From Prado023 sp049688595 (lineage in GTDB: Bacteria; Actinomycetota; Actinomycetes; S36-B12; CAIYMF01), in NCBI GenBank assembly GCA_049688595.1, contig JBAVLA010000036.1, forward strand, positions 1 to 13,255: DNA of 13,255 bases, read 5' to 3'. The notes beneath the pieces are model-generated. The model ran no database searches. It was not told where the DNA came from and worked only from the letters and a program-made list of their open reading frames with translations. The position numbers and the translations under genes are program-made. Shown here piece by piece: positions 6,543 through 12,935 of the stretch; the stretch's first letter is position 1, and each line of letters starts with the position of its first letter.

Positions 6543-6603
6543 TCCGCGTGTCGGTTGACCACCCCACCCGGCCGCATGCCGGCCCCCGAACCGGGAAGCA
6601 CAG

Positions 6604-7338
6604 ATGACCGAGACCATGACCGCACGCCCCCGCCGGGCTGCAACCGTCGACGCCGTGTGTCGCGACGCCGTGGACATGGCCCGAGAGGCGCTCCGTGAGG
6701 TCGTCCCTGCCGAGCACGTTGGCGAGTACCTGGGCCTGGTGGCCGAGGAGGATCGTGTCGTGACCCACAGGTTCGCCTCGGCAGCGCCGGGCTACCACGG
6801 GTGGGAATGGGCCGTGACGGTGGCCAGGGCCACGCGGGCTCGCGTCGCAACCGTCTCCGAGATCGTGCTCATCCCGGGGTCCGGCGCCCTGCTGTCCCCT
6901 CCGTGGGTGCCGTGGAGCGAGCGACTCGAGCCCGGCGACCTCGGGGTGGGCGACGTCCTGCCGACCCCTGCGGACGACCCCCGGCTGGCGCCGGGCTGGT
7001 CAGGCCTGGACGACCTGGCTGCGGCCGCCGACGAGCCCGGCCTGCGGCTCGGTGGCTGGGAGCTGGGTACCGGGCGACGTCGCGTCCTGTCAGCAGAGGG
7101 CCGGGACGAGGCCGCTGAGCGCTGGCAGGCCGGCGAGTTCGGACCCCACTCGGCGATGGCCCAGTCCGCACCCGGGCCGTGCAGCACCTGTGGCTTCCTG
7201 CTGCCGATCGGGGGACCTACTGGGGCTGCCTTCGGGGTGTGCGCCAACGGCATGTCGCCGGCGGACGGGCGGATCGTGTCGCTGGCCTTCGGGTGCGGCG
7301 GGCACTCGGAGGCCGCTGTCGAACGGCCCAGGGCCTGA
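6604..7338 (+). CDS. DUF3027 family protein with a possible zinc site
   Basis: A 244-residue, probably cytosolic protein of the actinobacterial DUF3027 family (comparable to mycobacterial Rv0877 from memory). Conserved-looking segments are GYHGWEWAVTVAR (63-75), the IVLIPGSGALLSPPWVPW run (87-104) and ERWQAGEFGP (172-181). The C-terminal part carries C193-x2-C196, C213 and C231-x2-H234, spaced as a plausible metal-binding set. No catalytic signature is visible and I know of no established function. ATG 6604 is preceded by GGGAAG (6593-6598), 5 nt away; an in-frame ATG five codons later (6616) is an alternative. It is divergent from the lipoprotein gene across about 73 bp. A tiny ORF begins 5 nt after its stop. 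Confidence 0.88.
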   Translation: MTETMTARPRRAATVDAVCRDAVDMAREALREVVPAEHVGEYLGLVAEEDRVVTHRFASAAPGYHGWEWAVTVARATRARVATVSEIVLIPGSGALLSPPWVPWSERLEPGDLGVGDVLPTPADDPRLAPGWSGLDDLAAAADEPGLRLGGWELGTGRRRVLSAEGRDEAAERWQAGEFGPHSAMAQSAPGPCSTCGFLLPIGGPTGAAFGVCANGMSPADGRIVSLAFGCGGHSEAAVERPRA

Positions 7339-7343
7339 CTGAC

Positions 7344-7427
7344 GTGGATCCCCGGGTCCGGCGCTTCCTGACGCTGGCGGCCCTGCTCGTCCTGCTGCTC
7401 ATCACGGCGGTGGCGGCGTTGAGCTGA
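7344..7427 (+). CDS. Possible 27-residue single-pass membrane peptide
   Basis: A GTG at 7344, 5 nt after the DUF3027 stop, opens a 27-codon frame reading VDPRVRRFLTLAALLVLLLI then TAVAALS (V is read as Met at the start). The pattern is a short basic head (R4, R6, R7) followed by an uninterrupted hydrophobic helix of about 18 residues, typical of a one-pass small membrane protein. No Shine-Dalgarno is visible, so it would depend on coupling to DUF3027. GC-rich frames often give chance Leu/Ala runs, so this is a candidate. No family was recognised. Confidence 0.45.
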   Translation: MDPRVRRFLTLAALLVLLLITAVAALS

Positions 7428-7529
7428 CCGCAGGGGCGTCTCGCCTGGATCGCGCAGATCCCGGGTCGGGCAGCGCCGGCCGGCCGCGACTGCCGGGAAC
7501 GTGCCCGCCTCGGTGGGGACGTGGGCCGT

Positions 7530-7535
7530 TAGGCT
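7530..7535 (+). promoter_or_regulatory. Leaderless-type -10 box of the DUF2530 gene
   Basis: TAGGCT at exactly -12 to -7 from ATG 7542, matching TANNNT. There is no ribosome binding site between it and the start. It also argues for ATG 7542 over the in-frame GTG at 7536. Confidence 0.55.
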
Positions 7536-7541
7536 GTGGAC

Positions 7542-7805
7542 ATGTCCCCGCACCCCCAAGGCATCGAACCTGTGCCGGACGACGGGGTCCGGGCGATGAC
7601 GATCGGAACCGTCCTGTGGGGGATCGCCGGAGTCGTCTGCGCGTTGTCCCTCGACCAGTTGGACGAACGCGGCGACCGGTGGTGGATCTGGACCTGCGCA
7701 ACCGGATTCGTGCTGGGCCTGCTCGGCCTTGCGTTCGTCCGGAGGCGGGCCCGCGTCTATCGGGAGCACCGCGACCGCGAGCGGGCGCGTCGGGTGCCGG
7801 CCTGA
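7542..7805 (+). CDS. DUF2530 family two-helix membrane protein
   Basis: An 87-residue membrane protein. Seen: a short acidic head (VPDDGVRAMTIGT), a first hydrophobic segment (about 18-36), a polar bridge with DERGDRWWIWTC (41-52), a second segment (about 47-66) and an Arg-rich tail. The DGVRAMTIGTVLWG and RWWIWTCATGFVLGLLGL motifs fit the actinobacterial DUF2530 family, function unknown, usually near DUF3027 (from memory). ATG 7542 is chosen over GTG 7536 because of the precisely placed -10. Its stop TGA (7803-7805) shares one base with the ATG of the following propeller gene, so the two are translationally coupled. Confidence 0.85.
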   Translation: MSPHPQGIEPVPDDGVRAMTIGTVLWGIAGVVCALSLDQLDERGDRWWIWTCATGFVLGLLGLAFVRRRARVYREHRDRERARRVPA

Positions 7806-8878
7806 TGCTGGGCGGACGCGCCGACGTTCGGGGCCGGGTTGCCGCGGTGCTGCTTGTGGGCCTGGCTGCACTGAGCTCGTCGGGGGGCGTCAGCGGGTCA
7901 CCAGCGACGGCCGCTGAACCCGCCGCAGTGACATCGGTCCCGCGGGGGGTCGCCACCGCCGAGGAGGTCGTGTGCCAGTTCGATCGGGAGACGCTCGGCG
8001 AGGTGAGCGGGATCACGTTGTCCCGCCTTCACGAGAACGTCCTGTGGGCCACGAACGACTCCGGGGGAGGCGCCTACCTCTATGCCCTGGACACGTCCAC
8101 CTGTCGCATCCGCGCGACGCTGCGGCTGCTGGACACGCCAGCGCGCGACCACGAGGCCCTGGCTGCCGGACAGGACGCCCAGGGCCGTGACGTCATCTGG
8201 GTCGGGGACATCGGCGACAACCAGGGGGGCTGGCCCTACGCGCGCATCCACAAGGTCATCGAGCCCAGGCGCCTGGCCGACGCGGACGTGACGGTCACGA
8301 CCTACCGCTTCACCTACCCAGGCGGTGCGGTCAACGCCGAGGCGATGATGGCCGCCCCCGACTCCGAGCAGCTCTGGGTGATCAGCAAGGAGTCCGCCGG
8401 GGGCGGGATCTACGCCCTGCCCTCGCCCATGAGCGACTCCCGCACGCCCATGACGGCCAAGCGGGTCGGTGACGCCCGGGCGCTGATCACCGACGCGGCG
8501 ATGGCCCCCAACGGCAAGCGGTACGTCGTCCGGGACTACTTCAGCGGGGAGGTCTTCTCCGGTACGCCGCCGGGCGAGGCAGAGGCCCGCTTCCGGCTTC
8601 CCGTCCAGCCGCAGGGCGAGGCCGTCACGTGGACCGCCGACAGTCGCAGCCTGCTTGTCGCATCGGAGGGCTCGGCGGACCTGATCGAGGTTGACGTGCC
8701 GGCCTCCGCACTCGGGTCGGATGGCGGGCTGGCTGGGATCCTGCCCCGGGTTGCCGGCTTCGACATCTACCCGTACGTGCGCGCCGTGGCACTTGGGCTG
8801 GCCGTGCTCATCGCCCTGATCATGCTGTCGCGCAGGTCCCGGCGCCGCCGCCGAGGGCGGGACGCCGGGCGCCGGTAG
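7805..8878 (+). CDS. Secreted, membrane-anchored beta-propeller-like protein
   Basis: A 357-residue exported protein. Seen: an N-terminal signal peptide (basic head RADVRGR, hydrophobic 12-25, Ala-rich cleavage region near 33-38); an extracytoplasmic domain with repeated short beta motifs, including GEVSGITLSR (65-74), VLWATNDSGG (79-88), RDHEALA (114-120) and VIWVGDIGDNQGG (130-142); then one C-terminal transmembrane helix (about 323-342) and a tail dominated by arginine (343-357), which should stay in the cytosol. The NDSG and GDIGDN motifs fit a family of actinobacterial secreted propellers annotated as phytase-esterase-like or WD40-like. C57 and C100 could pair. No catalytic triad is evident and the substrate is unknown. 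The ATG at 7805 overlaps the DUF2530 stop by one base. It converges on serC with 21 nt between stops. Confidence 0.85.
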   Translation: MLGGRADVRGRVAAVLLVGLAALSSSGGVSGSPATAAEPAAVTSVPRGVATAEEVVCQFDRETLGEVSGITLSRLHENVLWATNDSGGGAYLYALDTSTCRIRATLRLLDTPARDHEALAAGQDAQGRDVIWVGDIGDNQGGWPYARIHKVIEPRRLADADVTVTTYRFTYPGGAVNAEAMMAAPDSEQLWVISKESAGGGIYALPSPMSDSRTPMTAKRVGDARALITDAAMAPNGKRYVVRDYFSGEVFSGTPPGEAEARFRLPVQPQGEAVTWTADSRSLLVASEGSADLIEVDVPASALGSDGGLAGILPRVAGFDIYPYVRAVALGLAVLIALIMLSRRSRRRRRGRDAGRR

Positions 8879-8899
8879 GCCAGGTTGAGGCGGTCGGGC

Positions 8900-10039
8900 T
8901 CAGGCGAGATGCTCCACGACGAAGTCGACGCACCGCGTGAGCGCCTCGACGTCGGCGGGATCCACGGACGGGAACATCGCGATCCGCAACTGGTTGCGGC
9001 CCAGTTTGCGGTACGGCTCGGTGTCCACGATCCCGTTGGCACGCAGCGCCTTGGCCACGGCCGTCGCGTCGATGGAGTCCGCGAGGTCGATCGTGCCCAC
9101 GACGTTGCTGCGCTTGGCCGGGTCGTTGACGTAGGGAGTGGCGTACTGGCTCGCCTCGGCCCAGCCGTAGAGGATCCCCGCGGACCTCGCGGTGCGAGCC
9201 GTGGTCCACGCCATGCCGCCCTGGGCGTTGAACCAGTCGATCTGCTCGACCATCATCAGCAGGGTCGCAACCGCCGGGGTGTTGTAGGTCTGGTCCAGCC
9301 GGGAGTTGTCCAGCGCGATCTTCAGGTCGAGGAACGCGGGCACCCAGCGCCCGGAGGCGGCCAGCGACTCGATCCGGGCCACCGCGGCCGGGCTGGCCAG
9401 GGCGATCCACAGCCCGCCGTCGGAGGCGAAGCACTTCTGCGGCGCGAAGTAGTACACGTCGAACTGGGCGGGATCGACCGCGAGCCCGCCGGCGCCAGAG
9501 GTGGCGTCGAAAGCCATCAGGGCACCCTCGTCGGCTCCGACGACCCGGGTCGGGGTGATCGCGACACCGGTGGAGGTCTCGTTGTGCGGGGCCGCGTAGA
9601 AGTCGATCCCCGCCTCAGCCCTGAACTGCGGCGCGTCGCCCGGATCGGACTTGATCACTGTGGGATCGCCGAGGTGGGGAGCGGCCTTGGCCGCCTTCGC
9701 GAACTTGGCACCGAACTCGCCGAACGTCAGGAACTGGGCGCGGTCGTTGATCAGGCCGAAGGTCGCGGCATCCCAGAACGCGGTCGAGCCGCCGTTGCCC
9801 AGGATCACCTCGTACCCGGCTGGAAGGGCGAACAGCTCGGTCAGCCCGGCGCGCAGCCGGCCGACGCGCGCCTTGACCGTCTTCTGCCGATGGGAGGTGC
9901 CCAGGATGGTGGTGGCCGCAGCGCGCAGCGCATCCACCTGCTCGACCCGGACCTTGGACGGGCCGCACCCGAAGCGCCCGTCAGCCGGCAGCAGGTCCGC
10001 AGGGATCTTGAGGGTCGTGGGATCGATGGTGGTGCTCAC
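8900..10039 (-). CDS. serC: Phosphoserine aminotransferase
   Basis: PLP-dependent enzyme converting 3-phosphohydroxypyruvate and glutamate to phosphoserine in serine biosynthesis; some SerC enzymes also act in DXP-dependent PLP synthesis. The 379 residues are close to the actinobacterial length. Seen: the entry motif FGCGPSKVR (23-31), ILGTSHRQKTVK (45-56), ILGNGGSTAFWDAA (79-92), the AFDATSGAGG region (176-185) whose Asp should contact the cofactor, and FAPQKCFASDGGLW (198-211), where K202 is the expected Schiff-base lysine. The TYNTPAV segment (251-257) is also conserved in the family. The GTG at 10039 is chosen because AAGGAA lies 5 nt upstream; the frame is open further to 10399 but that part overlaps citA. 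It lies 64 nt downstream of citA on the same strand, with no clear promoter between, so an operon is likely. Confidence 0.96.
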   Translation of the reverse strand: MSTTIDPTTLKIPADLLPADGRFGCGPSKVRVEQVDALRAAATTILGTSHRQKTVKARVGRLRAGLTELFALPAGYEVILGNGGSTAFWDAATFGLINDRAQFLTFGEFGAKFAKAAKAAPHLGDPTVIKSDPGDAPQFRAEAGIDFYAAPHNETSTGVAITPTRVVGADEGALMAFDATSGAGGLAVDPAQFDVYYFAPQKCFASDGGLWIALASPAAVARIESLAASGRWVPAFLDLKIALDNSRLDQTYNTPAVATLLMMVEQIDWFNAQGGMAWTTARTARSAGILYGWAEASQYATPYVNDPAKRSNVVGTIDLADSIDATAVAKALRANGIVDTEPYRKLGRNQLRIAMFPSVDPADVEALTRCVDFVVEHLA

Positions 10040-10044
10040 CGGGG

Positions 10045-10050
10045 TTCCTT
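10045..10050 (-). promoter_or_regulatory. Shine-Dalgarno deciding the serC start
   Basis: Minus strand AAGGAA, 5 nt from the GTG at 10039. It supports GTG initiation inside a frame that stays open much further upstream. Confidence 0.75.
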
Positions 10051-10103
10051 CGGTTGGGGGTTGTTGGGTCGTTGGCAGAGGGGGCGTCGTCGTGGTTGCC
10101 TGG

Positions 10104-11240
10104 TCAGGGGATGGGGTTCCCCGCAGGCGTCCGGTACGGCCAGAGCATCTCATCGCTCCAGCCCGGCACCTCGTGGGGCCTGCGCGGCTCGGGGCCGATG
10201 TAGCGGGAGGACGGGCGGACCAGCCGGCCCGTGCGCTTCTGCTCCAGGATGTGGGCGCTCCACCCCGCCAGGCGCGCGCAGGCGAACATCGAGGTGAACA
10301 TGTGCGCCGGGACCGCGGCGAAGTCGAGGACGATGGCCGCCCAGAACTCGACGTTGGTCTGAAGCACCCGGTCGGGCCGCCGTTCGCGCAGCTCGGCAAG
10401 GGCGGCCGCCTCCAGCGCCTCCGCCACCTCGAACCGCGGGGCGCCCAGGTCCCTGGCGGTCCGGCGCAGCACCTTTGCCCGCGGGTCCTCAGCCCGGTAC
10501 ACCCGGTGGCCGAACCCCATCAGCCGCTCGCCCCGGTCGAGCACGCTGCGCACGTAGGCGCGGGCGTCGCCGGTCCGTTCGATCTGCTCGATCATGCCCA
10601 GCACCCGGCTCGGCGCTCCGCCGTGCAGCGGGCCGGACATGGCGCCGATGGCCCCGGAGATCGAGGCGGCGACATCGGCGCCAGTGGAGGCGATCACTCG
10701 CGCGGTGAACGTCGAGGCGTTCATCCCGTGCTCCGCGGCGGACACGAAGTACGCGTCCACGGCCTGGACGTGCTTCGGGTCGGGCTCGCGCCGCCAGCGG
10801 ATCATCATCCGCTCGACCACGGTGCGGGCCTGGTCGATCTCGCGCTGCGGCACCATCGGCTGGCCGATCCCGCGCGCGGCCTGCGCCACGAACGACATGG
10901 CCATGACCGAGACCCGGGCGAGCTCCTCGCGGGCCGTCGCGTCGGTGATGTCCAGGAGGGGCTGGAGGCCCCAAGCCGGCGCCAGCATGGCGATCGCCGA
11001 CTGCACATCCACTCGGACGTCGCCGGAGTGGACCGGGATCGGGAAGGGCTCGGCTGGCGGGAGCCCGGGGTTGAACTCGTTGTCCACGAGCAGGCCCCAC
11101 ACCTGTCCGTACGTGACCCGGCCGACGAGGTCCTCGATGTTGACTCCGCGGTAGCGCAGGGCGGAGCCTTCCCTGTCCGGCTCGGCGATCTCGGTCTCGA
11201 ATGCGATGACGCCCTCGAGGCCTGGCGAGAAGTCGTTCAT
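10104..11240 (-). CDS. citA: Citrate synthase (CitA/citrate synthase 2 type)
   Basis: Condenses acetyl-CoA and oxaloacetate to citrate, the entry step of the TCA cycle, in the cytosol. The 378-residue length fits the short actinobacterial CitA form rather than the ~430-residue GltA form. The catalytic residues are all recognisable: H206 in GPLHGGAP (203-210), H245 in GFGHRVY (242-248) and D306 in VLDFAAVP (304-311). EHGMNAS (170-176) is the conserved substrate-binding histidine segment, and AGWSAHILEQ (325-334) is the conserved C-terminal helix. The ATG at 11240 is chosen for its strong AGGAG 7 nt upstream and because the protein then begins at the family start; an ATG at 11297 would add 19 unconserved residues. 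It is divergent from pdxH across 202 bp and probably leads a citA-serC unit. Confidence 0.95.
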   Translation of the reverse strand: MNDFSPGLEGVIAFETEIAEPDREGSALRYRGVNIEDLVGRVTYGQVWGLLVDNEFNPGLPPAEPFPIPVHSGDVRVDVQSAIAMLAPAWGLQPLLDITDATAREELARVSVMAMSFVAQAARGIGQPMVPQREIDQARTVVERMMIRWRREPDPKHVQAVDAYFVSAAEHGMNASTFTARVIASTGADVAASISGAIGAMSGPLHGGAPSRVLGMIEQIERTGDARAYVRSVLDRGERLMGFGHRVYRAEDPRAKVLRRTARDLGAPRFEVAEALEAAALAELRERRPDRVLQTNVEFWAAIVLDFAAVPAHMFTSMFACARLAGWSAHILEQKRTGRLVRPSSRYIGPEPRRPHEVPGWSDEMLWPYRTPAGNPIP

Positions 11241-11247
11241 CGATGAA

Positions 11248-11252
11248 CTCCT
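11248..11252 (-). promoter_or_regulatory. Shine-Dalgarno deciding the citA start
   Basis: Minus strand AGGAG, 7 nt from ATG 11240. The string AGGAGTTCA also precedes the csp start at 5979. Confidence 0.8.
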
Positions 11253-11282
11253 GTGCGCTCGGCAGCCCGGACCTTGTGGCCC

Positions 11283-11288
11283 ATTGTC
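11283..11288 (-). promoter_or_regulatory. Candidate citA -10 box
   Basis: Minus strand GACAAT, predicting a start near 11276 and a 36-nt leader that includes the AGGAG site. A second -10-like GATAAT lies further up (11342-11337). No convincing -35 is seen for either. Confidence 0.4.
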
Positions 11289-11430
11289 CCCGATCACCTG
11301 AGTGCGCCGAGTCGGCCCTCCGGGTCAGGTCCGCCCATTATCGTCGAGAAGGCGGCGCTGCCGTGCCCCGTCGGCGACAACGAGCAGCCCGGTTCTCGCC
11401 GACGGCAGCGATGCCTGGCCGGGTTGGGCG

Positions 11431-11436
11431 GATACT
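11431..11436 (+). promoter_or_regulatory. Leaderless-type -10 box of pdxH
   Basis: GATACT at exactly -12 to -7 from ATG 11443. Only GGGGGC separates it from the ATG, leaving no room for a normal ribosome binding site. Confidence 0.5.
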
Positions 11437-11442
11437 GGGGGC

Positions 11443-12114
11443 ATGGTCGACGTCCTTGCCGTGGAGCGCATCGAGTACCCGCGGGATCCCACGGAGGGCT
11501 TCGAGGTCGACACCGTGCCCGCGGCGCCCCTGGACCTCTTCCGGGCCTGGTTGGCCGACGCGGTGCGGGCGGGCCTGCCCGAGCCGAACGCCGCGACGCT
11601 GTGCACGGTCGATGGGCTGGGCTGGCCCTCGGCCCGCCTCATGCTGGTCAAGGTGGTGGATCGGCGCGGGTTCTGCTTCTTCACCAACTATGAGTCGCGG
11701 AAGGGCCAGGAGCTGGGGGCGAATCCGCCCTCCGCGCTGCTGTTCCCGTGGCATGGGATGCACCGGCAGGTCGAGGTGCGGGGCCGGGCGGAGCGGCTGC
11801 CCGCAGCTGAGTCCGACTCCTACTTCGCGTCAAGGCCGCGCGCGGCGCAGATCGGCGCCTGGGCCAGCCGGCAGAGCCAGGAGGTCACCAGGGCGGACCT
11901 CGAGGCGCGGGTGGCGCAGCTTTCGGAGCACTGGCCGGAGGGCGAGTCGATTCCCAGGCCCGAGAGCTGGGGCGGCTTCCTGGTGGTGCCCGATTCGATC
12001 GAGTTCTGGGTGGGGCGCTTCTCGCGCCTGCATGACCGGGTGGAGTACTGCCGGGTGGCGCCTGGGGGGATCGACGATGGGGATGCCTGGGAGCGCCGTC
12101 GGCTCTCCCCGTAG
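11443..12114 (+). CDS. pdxH: Pyridoxamine/pyridoxine 5'-phosphate oxidase
   Basis: FMN-dependent cytosolic enzyme oxidising pyridoxamine or pyridoxine phosphate to pyridoxal phosphate (salvage and final step). The 223 residues fit the family. Seen: substrate/FMN motifs RLMLVK (65-70) and FFTNYESRKG (79-88), RQVEVRG (108-114), SRPRAAQIGAWAS (130-142), and the C-terminal signature from GGFLVVPDSIEFW through FSRLHDR (177-199), closing with WERRRLSP. All look intact. The ATG at 11443 is preceded by an exact leaderless -10; in-frame starts further left lack family similarity. It is divergent from citA and two genes from serC, a PLP enzyme, so cofactor supply and use sit side by side. It converges on the PH/SHOCT gene with 32 nt between stops; I saw no clear terminator there. 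Confidence 0.96.
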   Translation: MVDVLAVERIEYPRDPTEGFEVDTVPAAPLDLFRAWLADAVRAGLPEPNAATLCTVDGLGWPSARLMLVKVVDRRGFCFFTNYESRKGQELGANPPSALLFPWHGMHRQVEVRGRAERLPAAESDSYFASRPRAAQIGAWASRQSQEVTRADLEARVAQLSEHWPEGESIPRPESWGGFLVVPDSIEFWVGRFSRLHDRVEYCRVAPGGIDDGDAWERRRLSP

Positions 12115-12146
12115 GCCTGCGGCGCCTCAGGTCCGCGGGCGCAATC

Positions 12147-12878
12147 TCACAGCCGCTTGAGCAGCTCGGTCTTCTTCGAGCTGAACTCCTCGTCGGTGAG
12201 GGCGCCCTTGGCGTGCAGCGCCGCCAGGCGCTCGATGAGGACCGGGATGTCCACGGGGCTCGCGCCGTGCCCGGGCGTCTCCGGCAGATCCTCGGCCGCG
12301 CCCGACGCAGGCAACGGAGCAACGGGTCCGGCAGCGGGCCCGGCGGCCTCGCGGACCGCGTCGGCGATGAACCGGGAGTCGGCCTGTTCCAGCAGCTGCT
12401 TCTGGTCCAGGATCGCACGACGGAACTCAGCGGGCTTGCGCATCGCCCAGTAGTTGAGGTTCGACTCGTCGGCGGCGGTCATGACGCTCAGGGTCCCGTA
12501 GTCCAGCCATCGGCCGAGGACGTCCTGCTCCATCGTGATGTCGTTGATCTTCTCCAGCCCCGCGCCGCCGACCTTCTTGCGCACGATGCCCTCGACCTTC
12601 ATGACCTTCTGGTTGGTCACGAAGTAGTCCTGCGCCCACCACATGACGATCGACCGGCCGAGCAGTACGAGGCCGATGAGCAGGATCGCGAGCCCCACCC
12701 AGAGCAGCACGAAGTCCAGCCATGCAGTCGTCGTCAGCAGCTTCGCCAGCAGCGCGGCGAGGCCGCCCAGCACCAGCAGGCTGCCAGTGGCGCTGGCGAG
12801 CAGGGGAGCGATCCAGTGCTTCTTCGTCCGGTAGACGATCCGCTCATTGGCTGCCATCAGCGAATCGACGTAGTTCAT
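12147..12878 (-). CDS. Membrane protein with bacterial PH domain and C-terminal SHOCT motif
   Basis: A 243-residue membrane protein. Seen: the N-terminal MNYVDSLMAANERIVYRTKKHW, two hydrophobic helices (about 22-46 and 53-75), a bacterial PH-like (DUF304/YdbS-like) domain from about 80 to 155 containing YFVTNQKVMKVEGIVRKK and the LDYGTLSVMTA strand, a Pro/Ala/Gly linker (about 178-208), and a SHOCT motif at the C-terminus, LIERLAALHAKGALTDEEF (214-232) then KKTELLKRL. SHOCT is a short helical oligomerisation or interaction motif. The PH-like domain probably faces the cytosol. The function is unknown; related proteins are linked to envelope homeostasis. The ATG at 12878 fits the conserved start; AGGGAG about 10 nt upstream could serve as ribosome site. 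It is 57 nt downstream of the RHH-like gene on the same strand and probably co-transcribed. Confidence 0.88.
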   Translation of the reverse strand: MNYVDSLMAANERIVYRTKKHWIAPLLASATGSLLVLGGLAALLAKLLTTTAWLDFVLLWVGLAILLIGLVLLGRSIVMWWAQDYFVTNQKVMKVEGIVRKKVGGAGLEKINDITMEQDVLGRWLDYGTLSVMTAADESNLNYWAMRKPAEFRRAILDQKQLLEQADSRFIADAVREAAGPAAGPVAPLPASGAAEDLPETPGHGASPVDIPVLIERLAALHAKGALTDEEFSSKKTELLKRL

Positions 12879-12935
12879 GGCTCCCTGCTCCCTGATCTGC
12901 TCACCCGCGCGCGCCCACCCATTCCAGGCAACCCC

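Noticed and set aside
6531..6677. N-terminal extension of the lipoprotein
   Set aside because: It would place 49 residues before the signal peptide and overlap the DUF3027 start.
7616..7804. N-terminal extension of the propeller protein
   Set aside because: It would lie inside DUF2530 in another frame and would bury the signal peptide that starts at 7805.
10040..10399. N-terminal extension of serC into citA
   Set aside because: It would overlap citA by almost 300 bases; AAGGAA and the GTG at 10039 give a protein of normal family length.
8885..11246. Long plus-strand frames (470 and 531 codons) opposite serC and citA
   Set aside because: They are antisense to two enzymes with clear catalytic motifs and their translations are Gly/Arg/Pro-rich with no recognisable domain.
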